A DNA stretch of 64,000 bases from the NCBI GenBank assembly GCA_007182875.1, contig AP019514.1:2418001-2482000 (forward strand), in the 5' to 3' direction. Below, in pieces: positions 30,341 to 40,203 of the stretch. The notes below the pieces were generated by a model. The model saw only the letters and a list, made by a program, of their open reading frames with translations, was not told the DNA's origin and did not search any database. Within the stretch, counting starts at the first letter, position 1. Each line of letters opens with the position of its first letter. Position numbers and translations under genes: made by a program. The stretch is from Vreelandella sulfidaeris. GTDB taxonomy: Bacteria > Pseudomonadota > Gammaproteobacteria > Pseudomonadales > Halomonadaceae.

Positions 30341-30352
30341 ATGTTATAACAT
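30341..30352. promoter_or_regulatory. Zur-box-like palindrome
   Basis: ATGTTATAACAT is a perfect 12-base palindrome inside an AT-rich stretch (AATATAAT before, TACATATT after) in an otherwise GC-rich leader. It resembles gammaproteobacterial Zur operators (TGTTATAACAT cores). It lies 53 bases before the ATG of the ABC transporter operon on the plus strand and overlaps a likely -10 region. The match is by eye; zinc control is an inference. Confidence 0.55.
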
Positions 30353-30405
30353 TACATATTGAGAGCGCTCACGGGCGTCACCCGATTCGTTGACGGAAGC
30401 CAGAC

Positions 30406-31421
30406 ATGAAGACCGCACCTTACCTGCTGATCGCGGCATCGCTACTGCCCGCCGCTCAGGCGACTGCCGATGCCACCGATTACCCTTTGAGCTTGACCAA
30501 CTGCGGCATGGAAATAGACATAGCGGTGGCACCCGAGCGGACGGTGACGGTGGGTCAATCAGCCACGGAGATCCTCTATTCGCTGGGACTCACTGACCGA
30601 GTGAACGGTACCTCGGTCTGGTTCAACCCGGTCTTGACGCCGTTTGCTGAGGCCAACGAAGAGATCGAACGAATCGCTGACGACGACCCGAGCTTCGAGG
30701 CCGTGGTCAATAAGCGCCCGACCTGGTGGCGGTACAATACGAGTGGCACGTGGGCCCTACCGGTAGCGTGGCCAGCCGGGATCAGTTTCACGAACTGGGT
30801 ATCAACACTTACATCATGCCCGCCGATTGCGACACCAAGGATAACTCGACCGGCGGCGATGGCACCCGCACCGCCGCCTTCTCGACGGATTCCATCTATA
30901 AAGGGATCACCGAGTTGGCCGAGATCTATGACGTCCAAGACGCTGGCGAGGCGCTGGTAGCGGAGCTGAACGACCGCGAACAGCGCGCTATCGAACTGGC
31001 GAACAGCCTTGAGTTGACTGAGGATCTATCCGCGGCCTTCTGGTTTTCGTCGACGGATCTGGGCGTCAGTCCCTTCGTGGCCGGCCGGCTGGGCGCACCG
31101 GGCTATATGATGGAGAAACTCGGTATTCGCAATGTCATTGAGTCAGATGAAGAGTGGCCAACCATCGGTTGGGAGAGTATCGCCCGTGCCGACCCGGATG
31201 TGCTGGTGATCGCCCGTATGGATCGTCGCCGTTTTCCCGCTGACGACATTGAAGCAAAGCGTGAGTATTTACGCAGCGACCCGGTCACCCGGGAAATGAG
31301 CGCGGTCAAGAACAACCGCATCGTGGAGATGGACGCCCATGCAATGAGCGCCACCATGCGCACTATTTACGGCCTTGAGTCACTGGCCGAGGCGCTATCA
31401 ACCATGTCGTTTAACGAATGA
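30406..31421 (+). CDS. FecB/BtuF-like periplasmic binding protein (frame-broken)
   Basis: Cluster A-II substrate-binding protein of the iron-complex/cobalamin class (COG0614). A Sec signal peptide (MKTAPYLLIAASLLPAAQATA, no lipobox cysteine) is followed by VAPERTVTVGQSATEILYSLGLTDRV. After a frame change near 30722 come VQYEWHVGPTGSVASRDQFHELGI and FSTDSIYKGITELAEIYDVQ, then ARADPDVLVIARMD. It is the first of a three-gene operon with a permease and an ATPase and begins 53 bases after the Zur-box-like palindrome. The ligand might be a zinc complex, another metallophore or a corrinoid; the neighbourhood alone does not decide. Confidence 0.85.
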
Positions 31422-32482
31422 GCATCGCCCTGACACGCCCCACCGCCAGTCGACTGGGATTGCGCTGGCTATGGGTAACGCCACTAGTGCTGGTAACAGC
31501 GCTGATCGCGGGTACCGCCATCGGGGAGACGCCGATTCCGGTGGACACCATTCTGAAAGTGCTCGCCAATCAACTGTTGGGCGCCGATTACGCAGTTGAC
31601 CGCATCGACGCGGGCATTATCTGGAATTATCGTCTCAGCCGCGCCGTGGTCGCCGCCTGTTGCGGCACCAGTCTGGCCCTGGCGGGGGTCGTACTGCAGG
31701 CGCTGTTGCGCAACCCCCTGGCCGATCCCCTACTTGATGGGCATTTCCGCCGGGGCCTCTACGGGTGCCGTTGCGGTGGCAGTGGCAGGCTTAGGTGCCG
31801 GTGCGCTTTCGCTCTCCCTGGGTGCCTTTGTGGGCGCCCTGCTCGCCTCGGTATTGTGGTGATGCTCGCCCATGCGGCCAACAGCGGTGTAGGTGGCGGC
31901 CGCGGCGTTCAGGCCGCGGGGGCGATTATTCTGGCGGGCATTGCAGGCTCGCAGCTGTTCAATGCGCTGACTGCTTTTATCATCACCAAGTCAGCGAGCG
32001 CCGAGCAGGCGCGGGGCATCATGTTCTGGCTGATGGGCAATCTTTCCGGAGTGCGCTGGGCCGACGTGTCCCTGGCGGTGCCTGCGGCGCTGTTCGGGCT
32101 GCTGGTTTGCCTGTGGCACCGGCGCTCCCTGGATGCATTTACCTTCGGCGTCGACAGCGCCGCGTCCATGGGTATCGCGGTACGTCCGGTGCGCGGCATG
32201 CTGATTATCGCCATGGCGCTGGTTACAGCCGTGATGGTGTCTATCGTGGGGGCCATCGGCTTTGTCGGCCTGGTGATCCCCCACGCAATGCGTTTTATCG
32301 TGGGGAGCCGTCACACTAGGCTGGTGCCGGCTACGGCGCTGGCTGGCGCGGTGTTCCTGATCGGCTCGGATATTCTTTCCCGGGTGCTGGTATCCGGGCA
32401 AGTACTCCCCATCGGGGTGATTACCTCGCTGATCGGCGCGCCCGCGTTTGCGCTGATCCTGGTTCGCGGCAAGAGGTCCTGA
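31418..32482 (+). CDS. FecCD-type ABC permease (frame-broken)
   Basis: Ten-helix permease of the BtuC/FecCD family, the membrane channel of the importer. Family marks: GTAIGETPIPVDTI at the first periplasmic loop, NYRLSRAVVAACCGTSLALAGVVLQALLRNPLADP (the GxxLxxxGxxxQxxxRNPLA block, shown shortened), ISAGASTGAVAV in another frame, LMGNLSGVRWADV and IGFVGLVIPHAMRFIVGSRH near the C-terminus. Frame changes near 31735 and 31860 lie in the QxxxRNPLA downstream loop. Start overlaps the binding-protein stop by 4 bases, and its TGA overlaps the ATPase ATG. Confidence 0.88.
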   Translation: MSIALTRPTASRLGLRWLWVTPLVLVTALIAGTAIGETPIPVDTILKVLANQLLGADYAVDRIDAGIIWNYRLSRAVVAACCGTSLALAGVVLQALLRNPLADPLLDGHFRRGLYGCRCGGSGRLRCRCAFALPGCLCGRPARLGIVVMLAHAANSGVGGGRGVQAAGAIILAGIAGSQLFNALTAFIITKSASAEQARGIMFWLMGNLSGVRWADVSLAVPAALFGLLVCLWHRRSLDAFTFGVDSAASMGIAVRPVRGMLIIAMALVTAVMVSIVGAIGFVGLVIPHAMRFIVGSRHTRLVPATALAGAVFLIGSDILSRVLVSGQVLPIGVITSLIGAPAFALILVRGKRS

Positions 32483-33245
32483 TGCGCTTATCGGCTGAAC
32501 AGCTTGCCTGGTCGGTTCACGGCACGTCACTGCTGACTGACGTCAATCTCACCGTCGAACCCGGCCAGACCTTTGGCCTGGTGGGGCCGAACGGCTCGGG
32601 GAAAACCTCCCTGCTGCGCCTGCTGGCAGGTTTGAACAAACCCAAGGCAGGCCGGGTGCTGATTGATCACCAGCCGATGCACACGCTCAAGCAACGGGCG
32701 ATTGCCCAGTCTATCGCCCTGGTGGAACAGCAGGCCGACACCACCGACCGTATTACCGTGCGCCAGGTGGTCTCGTTGGGCCGCACGCCCTTCCTTTCCG
32801 CGCTACGCCCCTGGTCGAAGGAGGACGACGCCATCGTGATCCAGGCGCTGCGCGACGTCGATATGGTGCACATGACGGACCGCCTTTGGCATACCCTGTC
32901 GGGCGGCGAGCGCCAGCGCGTGCATATTGCCAGGGCGCTGGCACAACAGCCTAAAATTCTGCTGCTGGATGAACCCACCAACCATCTGGATATTCGCCAC
33001 CAGCTGTCGATCCTTGAACTGGTCCGGCAACTGCCCATCACGGTGATGATCTCGCTGCACGATCTTAATCACGCCATGGAGTGTGACCGCATCGGCGTGA
33101 TGGACGGCGGCCGCCTGATCGACAGCGGCCTCCCCAGGAGGTGCTCACCGCCGCCAGGCTCCGGCAGACCTTTGGGGTGCACGCCCATGTGGTCGACGAC
33201 CCGGTGGATGGCAAGCAGATCATGCGTTTTCGCAATTCAGTTTAA
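32482..33245 (+). CDS. FecE/BtuD-type ABC ATPase (frame-broken)
   Basis: ATP-binding subunit of the preceding importer, about 255 residues. Walker A LVGPNGSGKTSLLRLLAGL, Q-loop ALVEQQADTTDRITVRQVV, signature LSGGERQRVHIARALAQ, Walker B ILLLDEPTNHLDI, and the switch histidine in ISLHDLNHAME. A frame change near 33135 moves the end to the TAA at 33243-33245, giving a C-terminus of QTFGVHAHVVDDP. This three-gene set differs from the btuFCD set at 34.3-36.9 kb, which lies on the other strand next to btuB. Confidence 0.9.
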
Positions 33246-33371
33246 GCTACTTCTATTGAGCTAAAACCTGTTCTTAGACCAAGTACTGTTTTAATAACTA
33301 GACCGCACGCGGTGGACAAGACTTTTCTTTGCTAAGGTGGAATGGTTTGTTCCATTAAGTGAGGAGTCTGC

Positions 33372-34262
33372 ATGCGTATATTGTTCACCGGCGGTAGCGG
33401 CAAGGCTGGCCGTCATGCCACTGCTTATCTTCGCGATCAGGGGCACCGCGTCACCAATCTGGATTGGGTAACATCTGACGTGCCCGGCATCACCACCCTG
33501 AAAACCGACCTGACCGATGCAGGCCAGGTGTTCAATGCGTGCCATGCTTACGCCGGGTTTGACGAACTGGAGCCAGGCACTGGCGTGCCGCGTTACGATG
33601 CGATTGTCCACTTCGCGGCCATTCCAGCTATTTTGCATAGGCCAGACAACGAGACCTACCGCATCAATACGCTAAGCACCTACAACGTGCTGGATGCCGC
33701 CACCAAGCTGGGCATTCCTAAGGTGATCTTCGCTTCCAGCGAGACCACCTACGGCGTCTGTTTCGCCGATGGCGAGAGGAAACCGGACTACCTTCCCATC
33801 GATGAAGAGCACCCCACCGTGCCAGAAGATAGCTACGCCATGAGCAAAGTGGTCAATGAGGTGACCGCACGCTCCTTCCAGGCGCGTTCGGGTATCGACA
33901 TCTACGGCCTGCGCATCAACAACGTTATCGAGCCTCACGAGTACCGCCAGGATTTCCCGGCCTACCTGGATGACCCCGCCCTGCGTCGCCGCAACATTTT
34001 CGCCTACATCGACGCCCGCGACCTGGGCCAGATGGTCGATTGTTGCCTGAAAACGGATGGCCTCGGTTACCAGGTATTCAACGTCGCCAATCACGACCTC
34101 TCAGTAGGCTTGACCAACGCCCAAGTGATCGAGCGCTTCTACGCAGGCGTACCGATCAAGCGCGATATGGGCGAATTCGAAACCTTCTACAGTATCGAAA
34201 AGGCCCGCCGGTTGGTCGGTTTCGAACCTCGCCATACGTGGCGGGACGAACTGGCGTTATAA
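33372..34262 (+). CDS. NAD(P)-dependent epimerase/dehydratase (extended SDR)
   Basis: Intact 296-residue extended SDR protein. The nucleotide loop is LFTGGSGKAGRHATAYL (residues 4-20); the catalytic pair is in SYAMSKVVNE (YxxxK), with SSETTYG (Ser) earlier. DLTDAGQVFNACHAYAGF supplies the cofactor-binding DL. It is similar in layout to UDP-glucose 4-epimerase-like and uronate dehydrogenase-like enzymes (YGLRINNVIEPHEY), but the substrate is not clear. It lies alone between two ABC transporter operons. The ATG at 33372 is preceded by GAGGAG. Confidence 0.85.
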   Translation: MRILFTGGSGKAGRHATAYLRDQGHRVTNLDWVTSDVPGITTLKTDLTDAGQVFNACHAYAGFDELEPGTGVPRYDAIVHFAAIPAILHRPDNETYRINTLSTYNVLDAATKLGIPKVIFASSETTYGVCFADGERKPDYLPIDEEHPTVPEDSYAMSKVVNEVTARSFQARSGIDIYGLRINNVIEPHEYRQDFPAYLDDPALRRRNIFAYIDARDLGQMVDCCLKTDGLGYQVFNVANHDLSVGLTNAQVIERFYAGVPIKRDMGEFETFYSIEKARRLVGFEPRHTWRDELAL

Positions 34263-34263
34263 G

Positions 34264-35037
34264 CTAGGCCTTAATCGGCACAAACACCGGCGCGCCATTC
34301 ACCTCCACCACCGCTAGTTTTTTGGCGGTATAGGCTTTCCAGCGCGCTGGGCACCAGCATGGTTTCCCTTGGGCCCCAGCAAGCCTCACCGTTGGGGTAC
34401 ATCAACAGCACGTGATCGCACCAGCGGGCAGCCAGGTTCAGGTCGTGCAAGCACATCATGACGGCATGTCCTTCGGCGGCCTGCTCCGCCATTAGCGCCA
34501 TCACGGCACTCTGATGATGAAGATCCAGGTGGTTGGTTGGCTCGTCGGCCAGCCATACGTCGGGCGCCTGGGTCAGCAGAGTGGCAATCGCCACCCGCTG
34601 GCGCTCGCCGCCTGAAAGCGTGCTGACCAGCCGCTCACTTAGATGCGCCACATCCAGGCGTTCAAGGGCAGCCTCTGCGCGGGCATAGTCATCAGCACCC
34701 TCCATTTGCCAGGGGCGAAAGATAAGGGTGACGACCAATCAGCGCGGTTTCCAACACCGCGGCGGGAAAGCCGTCCTGACGGTCTTGAAACACCAACCCC
34801 AGGCGCTGGGCCACATGGCGGCGACGCAGCTTGCCAAGCGGCTTACCCATCAGCCTTACCTCGCCTGGAGCGTGGGGTTTGCAGCCCTGCCAGGGTGTGT
34901 ATCAGTGTGGTTTTACCCGCCCCGTTGGGGCCCAACACGCCCCAACTCTGCCCAGGCTCAAGGGTCAGATTGAGCGGCGTTCCGCCTTCGCGGCCAGGCA
35001 CATCGATAATAAGGTCGTGCGTCGAAAGAGTGCCCAT
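34264..35037 (-). CDS. btuD: Vitamin B12 ABC importer ATPase, BtuD-like (frame-broken)
   Basis: ATPase of the corrinoid importer encoded with btuF, btuC and btuB. Walker A WGVLGPNGAGKTTLIHTLAGLQ, then after frame changes (near 34870 and 34735) FPAAVLETALIGRHPYLSPW, signature LSGGERQRVAIATLL, Walker B VWLADEPTNHLDLHHQ, and LHDLNLAARWCDH. The last frame change near 34320 gives the C-terminus AVVEVNGAPVFVPIKA, with TAG at 34264. Its ATG overlaps the btuC stop. The gene order btuB-btuF-btuC-btuD, with a cobalamin riboswitch first, supports B12 as the ligand. Confidence 0.88.
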
Positions 35038-36011
35038 CAGCGGCTCCGGTAAAGCAGGAACAGGGAAGGTGGGCACGCCCAGCAGCGCGGTGATGACCCC
35101 AACGGGCAACTGTTCTGGGGCGATCATGGTGCGCGCCAGGGTATCGGCCAGCACTAACAGCGTGCCGCCCGCCAGTGCGCAGGCGGGCAGTATCAGCCGC
35201 AGATCATTGCCTAACAGTAAACGCAGCATATGCGGCACCACTAAACCGACAAAACCAATGCTGCCAGCGGTAGTGACCGCCGCCGCTGTCAGCAAGCTGG
35301 CGGTAACATAAATGCACCACTCCAACGGCCGAACCGCCACGCCCAGGGCGGCGGCCTGCTGTGGGCCACGGGCCAATACATTGAGGCTACGCCCCAGCGG
35401 AATCAGCACTGCGCAGGTCATGACTAACAGCAGCAGCGGCGGCCACGGTGTACGCGCGTAGGAGAGATCGCCCATTAGCCAGTAGAGCATGCCCGGCAAG
35501 CGCTCGGCGGGACTCAACGCCAGCATTAAAGTAATCACTGCGCCCCACCCCGATGCGACTACCACACCGGTGAGCAGCAGCCGCGAAGGCGTCCACCCGC
35601 CGCTGCCGTGAGCCAAGCCAAAAACCAGAAAGGTTGAGAGTAGCGCGCCACCAAAGGCCGAGCCCGAAATCGCCAGCCCACCTAAGCCACCGAGCATAGC
35701 GGCCAGTGCGCCAATTGAGGCACCGCCAGAAAGCCCCAGCACATAGGGGGTCTGCCAAGGGGTTGCGTAGCAGCACCTGCATTAGCGCGCCCGCTATCGC
35801 CAACAAACCACCCACGGCAAACGCCGAGAGCGCCCGAGGCAAGCGCAGCTCCATCACCATGGTGCGCGCCAGGGCATCGCCTTTGCCTTGGGTCACTTCC
35901 CAAATCTGCGCAGGGGGAAATCTGCGCGCTACCAACGCCCAGGGCGATGACCAAGGCACCCAGTGCGGCCAGTAGCAGTAAGCCAAGCGGCAACCCCAGG
36001 CGCGCCAGCAT
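35036..36011 (-). CDS. btuC: Vitamin B12 ABC importer permease, BtuC-like (frame-broken)
   Basis: FecCD/BtuC permease with about ten helices. From ATG 36011 it reads MLARLGLPLGLLLLAALGALVIALGV, then MELRLPRALSAFAVGGLLAIAGALMQVLLRNPLADP (the family RNPLADP block; shortened in length here), GLSGGASIGALAAML, LLYWLMGDL-like MLYWLMGDLSYA, and AGSIGFVGLVVPHMLRLLLG. Frame changes near 35965, 35742 and 35075; after the last, the C-terminus is FLFLLYRSR. Its start overlaps the btuF stop (TGATG) and its stop overlaps the btuD start. Confidence 0.9.
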
Positions 36012-36932
36012 CAAGCGCCCCGGCGTTTTTGGCGGGCGGCATCCAACTTCTCACAAAGGACACGCGTGCCCTCCATCAGTCGCGGTGTTGGCCGCTGTAT
36101 CAACGAGGGTGGCACAAAGAATAGATTGTCTTTCGCCACCGCCGTCAAGTTGGGGTATTGCTCCCAGTGGGTCAGCCAGTGGCGGTTCTCTTCGCCCATA
36201 CCACCGGCCACAATGGCCTCAGGGTTGGCGACCAGCACGGCTTCATCATCAATGCGCGGCACCAGGCGCGGCTGTTCGCCAAATACGTTGTCACCGCCAC
36301 AAATCTCAATCACCTGACCGATTAGGTGTTCGTTATTCACGCTCATAAGCGGCGCATCCCACACCTGATAGAAGGTGGTTACCGGCTCGCGGTCTCGATA
36401 GCGCTCTTCGAGCGCGTCCATGGTCGTGTGAAAATTATCGGCTACCGCTTGCCCGTCCGTTTCCGTGCCCGCCAGTCGCGCTAAACGCTCGATGGCACTG
36501 GCCACACCTTCTATGTCGCGGGGTTCGATATAGAATACTGGCATGCCCAAGGATTCCAGGGTTTCAAGTTGCTCTGCCGGATTCCCCGTCACCCAACCAA
36601 TCACCAAATCGGGCGCCAGCCCCACTAGCTTCCAAATCAATGCGGGTGTGGCTGCCCACCGAGGCAACTTGCCTGGCTTCCGGTGGATAGTCGCTATAAG
36701 AGACAACGGCAACCACTTGAGCCCCTGCACCCGCCGCGTAGGTCAGCTCCGTTGCACCCGGCGAGAGCGTGGCAATCCGCTGAGCAGCATTGTGAAGGCA
36801 TACTTCACGGTCACGATCATCCACTGCGCAGCGAGCAGGGTCATCGGCATTTGCCGAAGTCAACATAAGCAGTAGCGTGAGGCCCAAGGCCCCACGTGCT
36901 AACACACTTTTTTTATTGGCCAAAGTGAACAC
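36011..36932 (-). CDS. btuF: Periplasmic B12-binding protein, BtuF-like (frame-broken)
   Basis: Helical-backbone-type binding protein (cluster A-II) for cobalamin. A signal peptide of about 30 residues (ALGLTLLLMLTSANADDP) precedes RIATLSPGATELTYAAGAGAQVVAVVSYSDYPPEA, which is a BtuF/TroA hallmark (in two parts). After a frame change near 36635 the sequence continues LVGLAPDLVIGWVTGNPAEQLETL, FYQVWDAPLMSVNNEHLIG and FVPPSLIQRPTPRLMEG. The start overlaps the btuB 3' end by 20 bases. Loss of frame falls between the signature and the first lobe end. Confidence 0.9.
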
Positions 36933-38730
36933 TCAAGAATCCTGCTCGGCCTGCGTTGATATAGTCACTCGACGTTTCATACTCTTTATCAAAGGCATTT
37001 TCTAGCGTAACACGAGCGTTCCAAAGTGGCGCGAACTGCCAGCCTGCGCGCAAATTAACCAGCCCATAACCATTCAAACGTTGAGTATTGGCGGCATTAT
37101 CGTAGCGATGATTTTGAGCAATTAATGAGCCACCCAGCGACCAATCGCCAAGCGCACGGTCAGCATCCAAGCGTACACTTTGTGTGGCGCGGCGGGCTAA
37201 CCGATCGCCGGTATCCTGGTCTTCTGGGTCTAGGTAGGTAAACGCGGCTTGCAGAGTCCAGCCGCTGATTTCGACACCACTGGAAAGCTCGGCACCGCGA
37301 ATGCGCGCGTTATTAACGTTTTGCGGCGCCCATAACCCGCTTGGCGTCGGTGCCCACGCAATCAGATCATCGTAGTCGTTTTGGAAGGCGGCCCAGTCCC
37401 AGAACCACTGGTTATATTGGCCGCGAACGCCTACCTCAACAGTTTCAGACTTTTCTGGATTGAGTTCAGGATTGCCCGAATTCGGCCAATAAAGGTCATT
37501 AAAACTTGGCGCTTTAAAGGCGGTGCCTATACTAGCGCGCAGCGTATGATAATTATCCAGGTCGTAACCCAACGCCAAACTACCGGTGACTTCATCGCCA
37601 TAGGCTTCGTTGTCGTCGTAACGCAGGCTTGCTTGAATGGCGAACGGAGAGAAGTCGAGCAGACCTTGCGTAAACACAGCGGTGTTATCGCGACTGGTGA
37701 CAGCAAAATCATTGGTACTTGAAACGCGGTCTTCGCTGATTTCAGCGCCAGCGATCAATTCATGAGCGCCAAACTGAAAGTTGTTCTGCCAACGCGCGGT
37801 TTGGGTGCGGGTGTCAATCACTGAACTGCCGAAATTATCAACCGTATCCAGCTCATCACGGGCCTCGCTAAGCGTTAGACGACTGCGCCAAGTATCGGTA
37901 ACCGGTAACTCACCGTAAATACCCGCCACCTGCTGGACGAAGTCATTCTCTCCGCCATCATATTCATTGTTACCACGAGCGCGCAGCGCCAGCACACCCA
38001 CCTCAGCGCCACTTTCAAAGGTATGCGCAACACGGGCCAGCGCAGAAGTGTTGTCGTAGCCTTTGTCTTCACCACCCCGACGAATGGGCTGGCCGTCGGT
38101 ATTGAAATGACTACCGGCAAAGCTGTAGCGCGTGCCTCCTTCACGTCCCGAAATGCCTGCGCTTAACCGCTGGGTATTAAATGAGCCACCGCCGACTGAG
38201 ATTCTGGGTTGCGGGCCCTCTTCATCACCATCAGGCGTAAACAGTTGAATAACACCGCCGACCGCATCTGCACCGTAAAGGCTACCCCTTGGGCCGCGAA
38301 CGATTTCCGCGCGATCAAACATACGTGGGTCTAAATACTGAAAAGCGGCGCCGCCCGCCGTGGCGGATCGTAGCCGAATACCATCGATCATGAGCACGGA
38401 GGCATCGCTGGGCGCACCACGCAGATAAACACTGCTGCTTTTGCCAAAGCTGCCGTTGCTAGTGATATCAACGCCCGGCTGGCCGCGCAGAAGATCCGTC
38501 AGGCTGGTGGGGTCTTGACGACGAAAAGTAGCCTCATCCAATACGCTAACGGAAGAGACTTTCATTGGCGGTACGAGGGGCCAACGCAGCAGTAACGACG
38601 ACAGGGTCTAGCGCGGCTAATTCGGTCGTCGCTTCAGCATATTGGGCCTGGGCAGAAAGGAGATGGCTAGCGGTAACGCAGCCATGACAAACGCCACCCG
38701 TTTGGCGGTAGTGTGGAAACGGTGGTTCAT
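36913..38730 (-). CDS. btuB: TonB-dependent vitamin B12 receptor, BtuB (frame-broken)
   Basis: Outer-membrane beta-barrel receptor importing cobalamin with TonB energy. Signal peptide from MNHRFHTTAKRVAFVMAALPLA; a TonB-box-like stretch DPVVVTAALAP lies near the N-terminus. Plug domain: LTDLLRGQPGVDITSNGSFGKSSSVYLRGAP and PRGSLYGADAVGGVIQLFT (segments). The barrel ends with ENAFDKEYETSSDYINAGR and the C-terminal aromatic-like FLSVHFGQ. Frame changes near 38670 and 38570 in the signal region only; the remaining 550 codons are open. A cobalamin riboswitch in the leader controls it. Confidence 0.93.
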
Positions 38731-38787
38731 GTGAGATCCCTTGCTCGTCGTGCTCACCCGCACAACGCAGTTTTTTTTGACCGAGCG

Positions 38788-38839
38788 CAGGGCACAACAA
38801 GGGCGTCACCGTAGCATTGCGCTATGGTTCACTGCCCTG
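38788..38839 (-). promoter_or_regulatory. Putative expression-platform hairpin before btuB
   Basis: Between the riboswitch aptamer and btuB, CAGGGCA (38833-38839 on the minus strand) pairs with TGCCCTG (38788-38794) around an inner stem formed by CATAGC and GCTACGG-like pieces. No U-run follows on the btuB strand (it is A-rich), so control of translation near the AAGGGATC Shine-Dalgarno seems likelier than termination. Confidence 0.4.
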
Positions 38840-38889
38840 AGAGCGCCCACCGCGTCTCGGCATGTATCGGTTCGCTTGAACCGTTACTC

Positions 38890-39095
38890 TCGGGCCGGTC
38901 TCCGGGCTGACGAGCGAAAGGCGTCTCTACAAGTAGAGCCATCCTTATCCGAACGACCACCTTCCCGTGCATGAGCACAGTGGCGTTTTAGCCGTTCTTA
39001 TCTCGATCACCGTTGCGGGGGCAGCGTTGGAATCACGCGAGGCGTTCACCAACTTCCCGTTTCACTAGCGGCTTTTCAACCGCCAGCACCTGAGA
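38890..39095 (-). ncRNA. Cobalamin riboswitch (aptamer)
   Basis: On the minus strand the conserved blocks appear in order: AGGTGCTGGCGG, AAACGGGAAGTTGGTG, ACGCTGCCCCCGCAACGG, GCCACTGTGC, CACGGGAAGGTGG and the B12 box CAGCCCGGAGACCGGCC at 38893-38909. It ends about 160 bases before the btuB start, as expected for a class I (Cbl) riboswitch. Binding of adenosylcobalamin should repress btuB and the btuFCD genes that follow. Confidence 0.95.
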
Positions 39096-39174
39096 GTGGG
39101 CGTAAGCTAGCAACTTGCCTGAGGGAGGTCAATTGAAGTGCGGCGCTAAGCCGCTCAGTATAAAATTTTAGCGG

Positions 39175-39600
39175 CTACTTAACCGCCATCACCAACCCAT
39201 GGCGGACATACCACACATGGCTGGCCTGGGTAGTGGCGTCTTGGGCGAACCAGCCGTTGAGATCGCGCAAGCGACGCTGTTCTGGCTGCATGGGCACAAT
39301 CCCGCGACCGACTTCAGTGGCAATAATGATTAACGCCGCGTTTAGCTTATCGGCACGCTGGCAGAGCGTTGCCATATCGCGCTGCCACTGCTGGCGCAGG
39401 GCATCGTTGTCGTCACGCTCAAGGGCAGCGCCAAGCCACTCAAGCACACCGGTAATTACCAGCGGTGTATTGGCGGCTAGCGCCTGCTGGCTATTAATGA
39501 GTCGCTGGCCAGCCTCAAGTCGGTGCCAGCTTGCCGAAGGAAAGCGTGACGTTACGGCGTCGCGTTTACCAGCGCAGGCACCGCCGATGAAGAGCTGCAT
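39175..39600 (-). CDS. CobU-like protein, short adenosylcobinamide kinase homologue
   Basis: 141-residue protein related to CobU/CobP but shorter and divergent. The P-loop is FIGGACAGKRDAV instead of the canonical GGARSGKS, with ASWHRLEAGQRL, LVITGVLEWL and, near the C-terminus, LIIIATEVGRGIVPMQPEQRRLRDLNGW, the latter matching the CobU EVGxGIVP motif. It lies directly after cobC and before the riboswitch; the canonical cobU is 1.3 kb away in the same cluster. It may be a specialised kinase or a regulatory relative. Similar small CobU-like genes occur in pseudomonad cob clusters, as I recall. Confidence 0.75.
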   Translation of the reverse strand: MQLFIGGACAGKRDAVTSRFPSASWHRLEAGQRLINSQQALAANTPLVITGVLEWLGAALERDDNDALRQQWQRDMATLCQRADKLNAALIIIATEVGRGIVPMQPEQRRLRDLNGWFAQDATTQASHVWYVRHGLVMAVK

Positions 39601-40203
39601 TGCCATTCCCCTTTCCATGCTCATCTGTCTGATAAATAAGCTGCCAGCGTCTTCCCTGGGCTTGAAGTACCGTGCTGCCCCAGAAGTGGATCGTTTCAAA
39701 ACGTCGGCGCAGCTCACGAATCACGCCGCCGTGGGTGACGGCCAAAATCTTTTATGGTCGTTAGCCCGGGCATTACCCGCTAGGTCATACAACCAAGCAT
39801 CCAAGCGCTCGCGCAGTTGGGCCGCCGATTCGCCGCCGGGAATTTGCAGTTCGCCCACGCTATCGATCCAGGCGCGGTAGTGGGGCAAGTCTTTTAGCTC
39901 ATCGTAAACTTTGCCTTCATACTCGCCAAAATTGAGTTCGCGCAAGCGTGGCTCAAGGGCTAGGGGCAACCCTTCCCTAGCCGCTTCCGCCCATTTCAGG
40001 GTCTGCTGGCAGCGATCAAGGTCACTTGAGTAGATGGCATCGAAATGCTCATTGGCCAAGGCTTCCCGTAGCGCCAGTAGCCCCGCTTCTGCGTCGGGAA
40101 AAAGCAGCGGGATATCACGCTGGCCTTGATAACGGCGCTCTAAATTCCAAGCGGTGATACCGTGGCGAACTGCCACCAGCTCCACAGTAAGATCAGTAGC
40201 CAA
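39566..40203 (-). CDS. cobC: Alpha-ribazole phosphatase, CobC (histidine phosphatase; frame-broken)
   Basis: Removes the phosphate of alpha-ribazole 5'-phosphate or of adenosylcobalamin 5'-phosphate in the last steps of nucleotide-loop assembly. The histidine phosphatase motif is LVAVRHGITAWNLERRYQGQRDIPL (RHG); then AIYSSDLDRCQQTL, LRELNFGEYEGKVY and, past a frame change near 39755, ILAVTHGGVIREL with the second histidine. The start around 40203 overlaps the end of cobS by about 64 bases. The end is uncertain; a TAA at 39566 in the resumed frame would overlap the CobU-like gene. Confidence 0.82.

Noticed and set aside
30086..30405. Cobalamin riboswitch in the cob operon leader
   Set aside because: None of the conserved blocks (B12 box, GCCACTG, the CCCGCAAC segment) is present on the minus strand, in contrast to the clear example before btuB.
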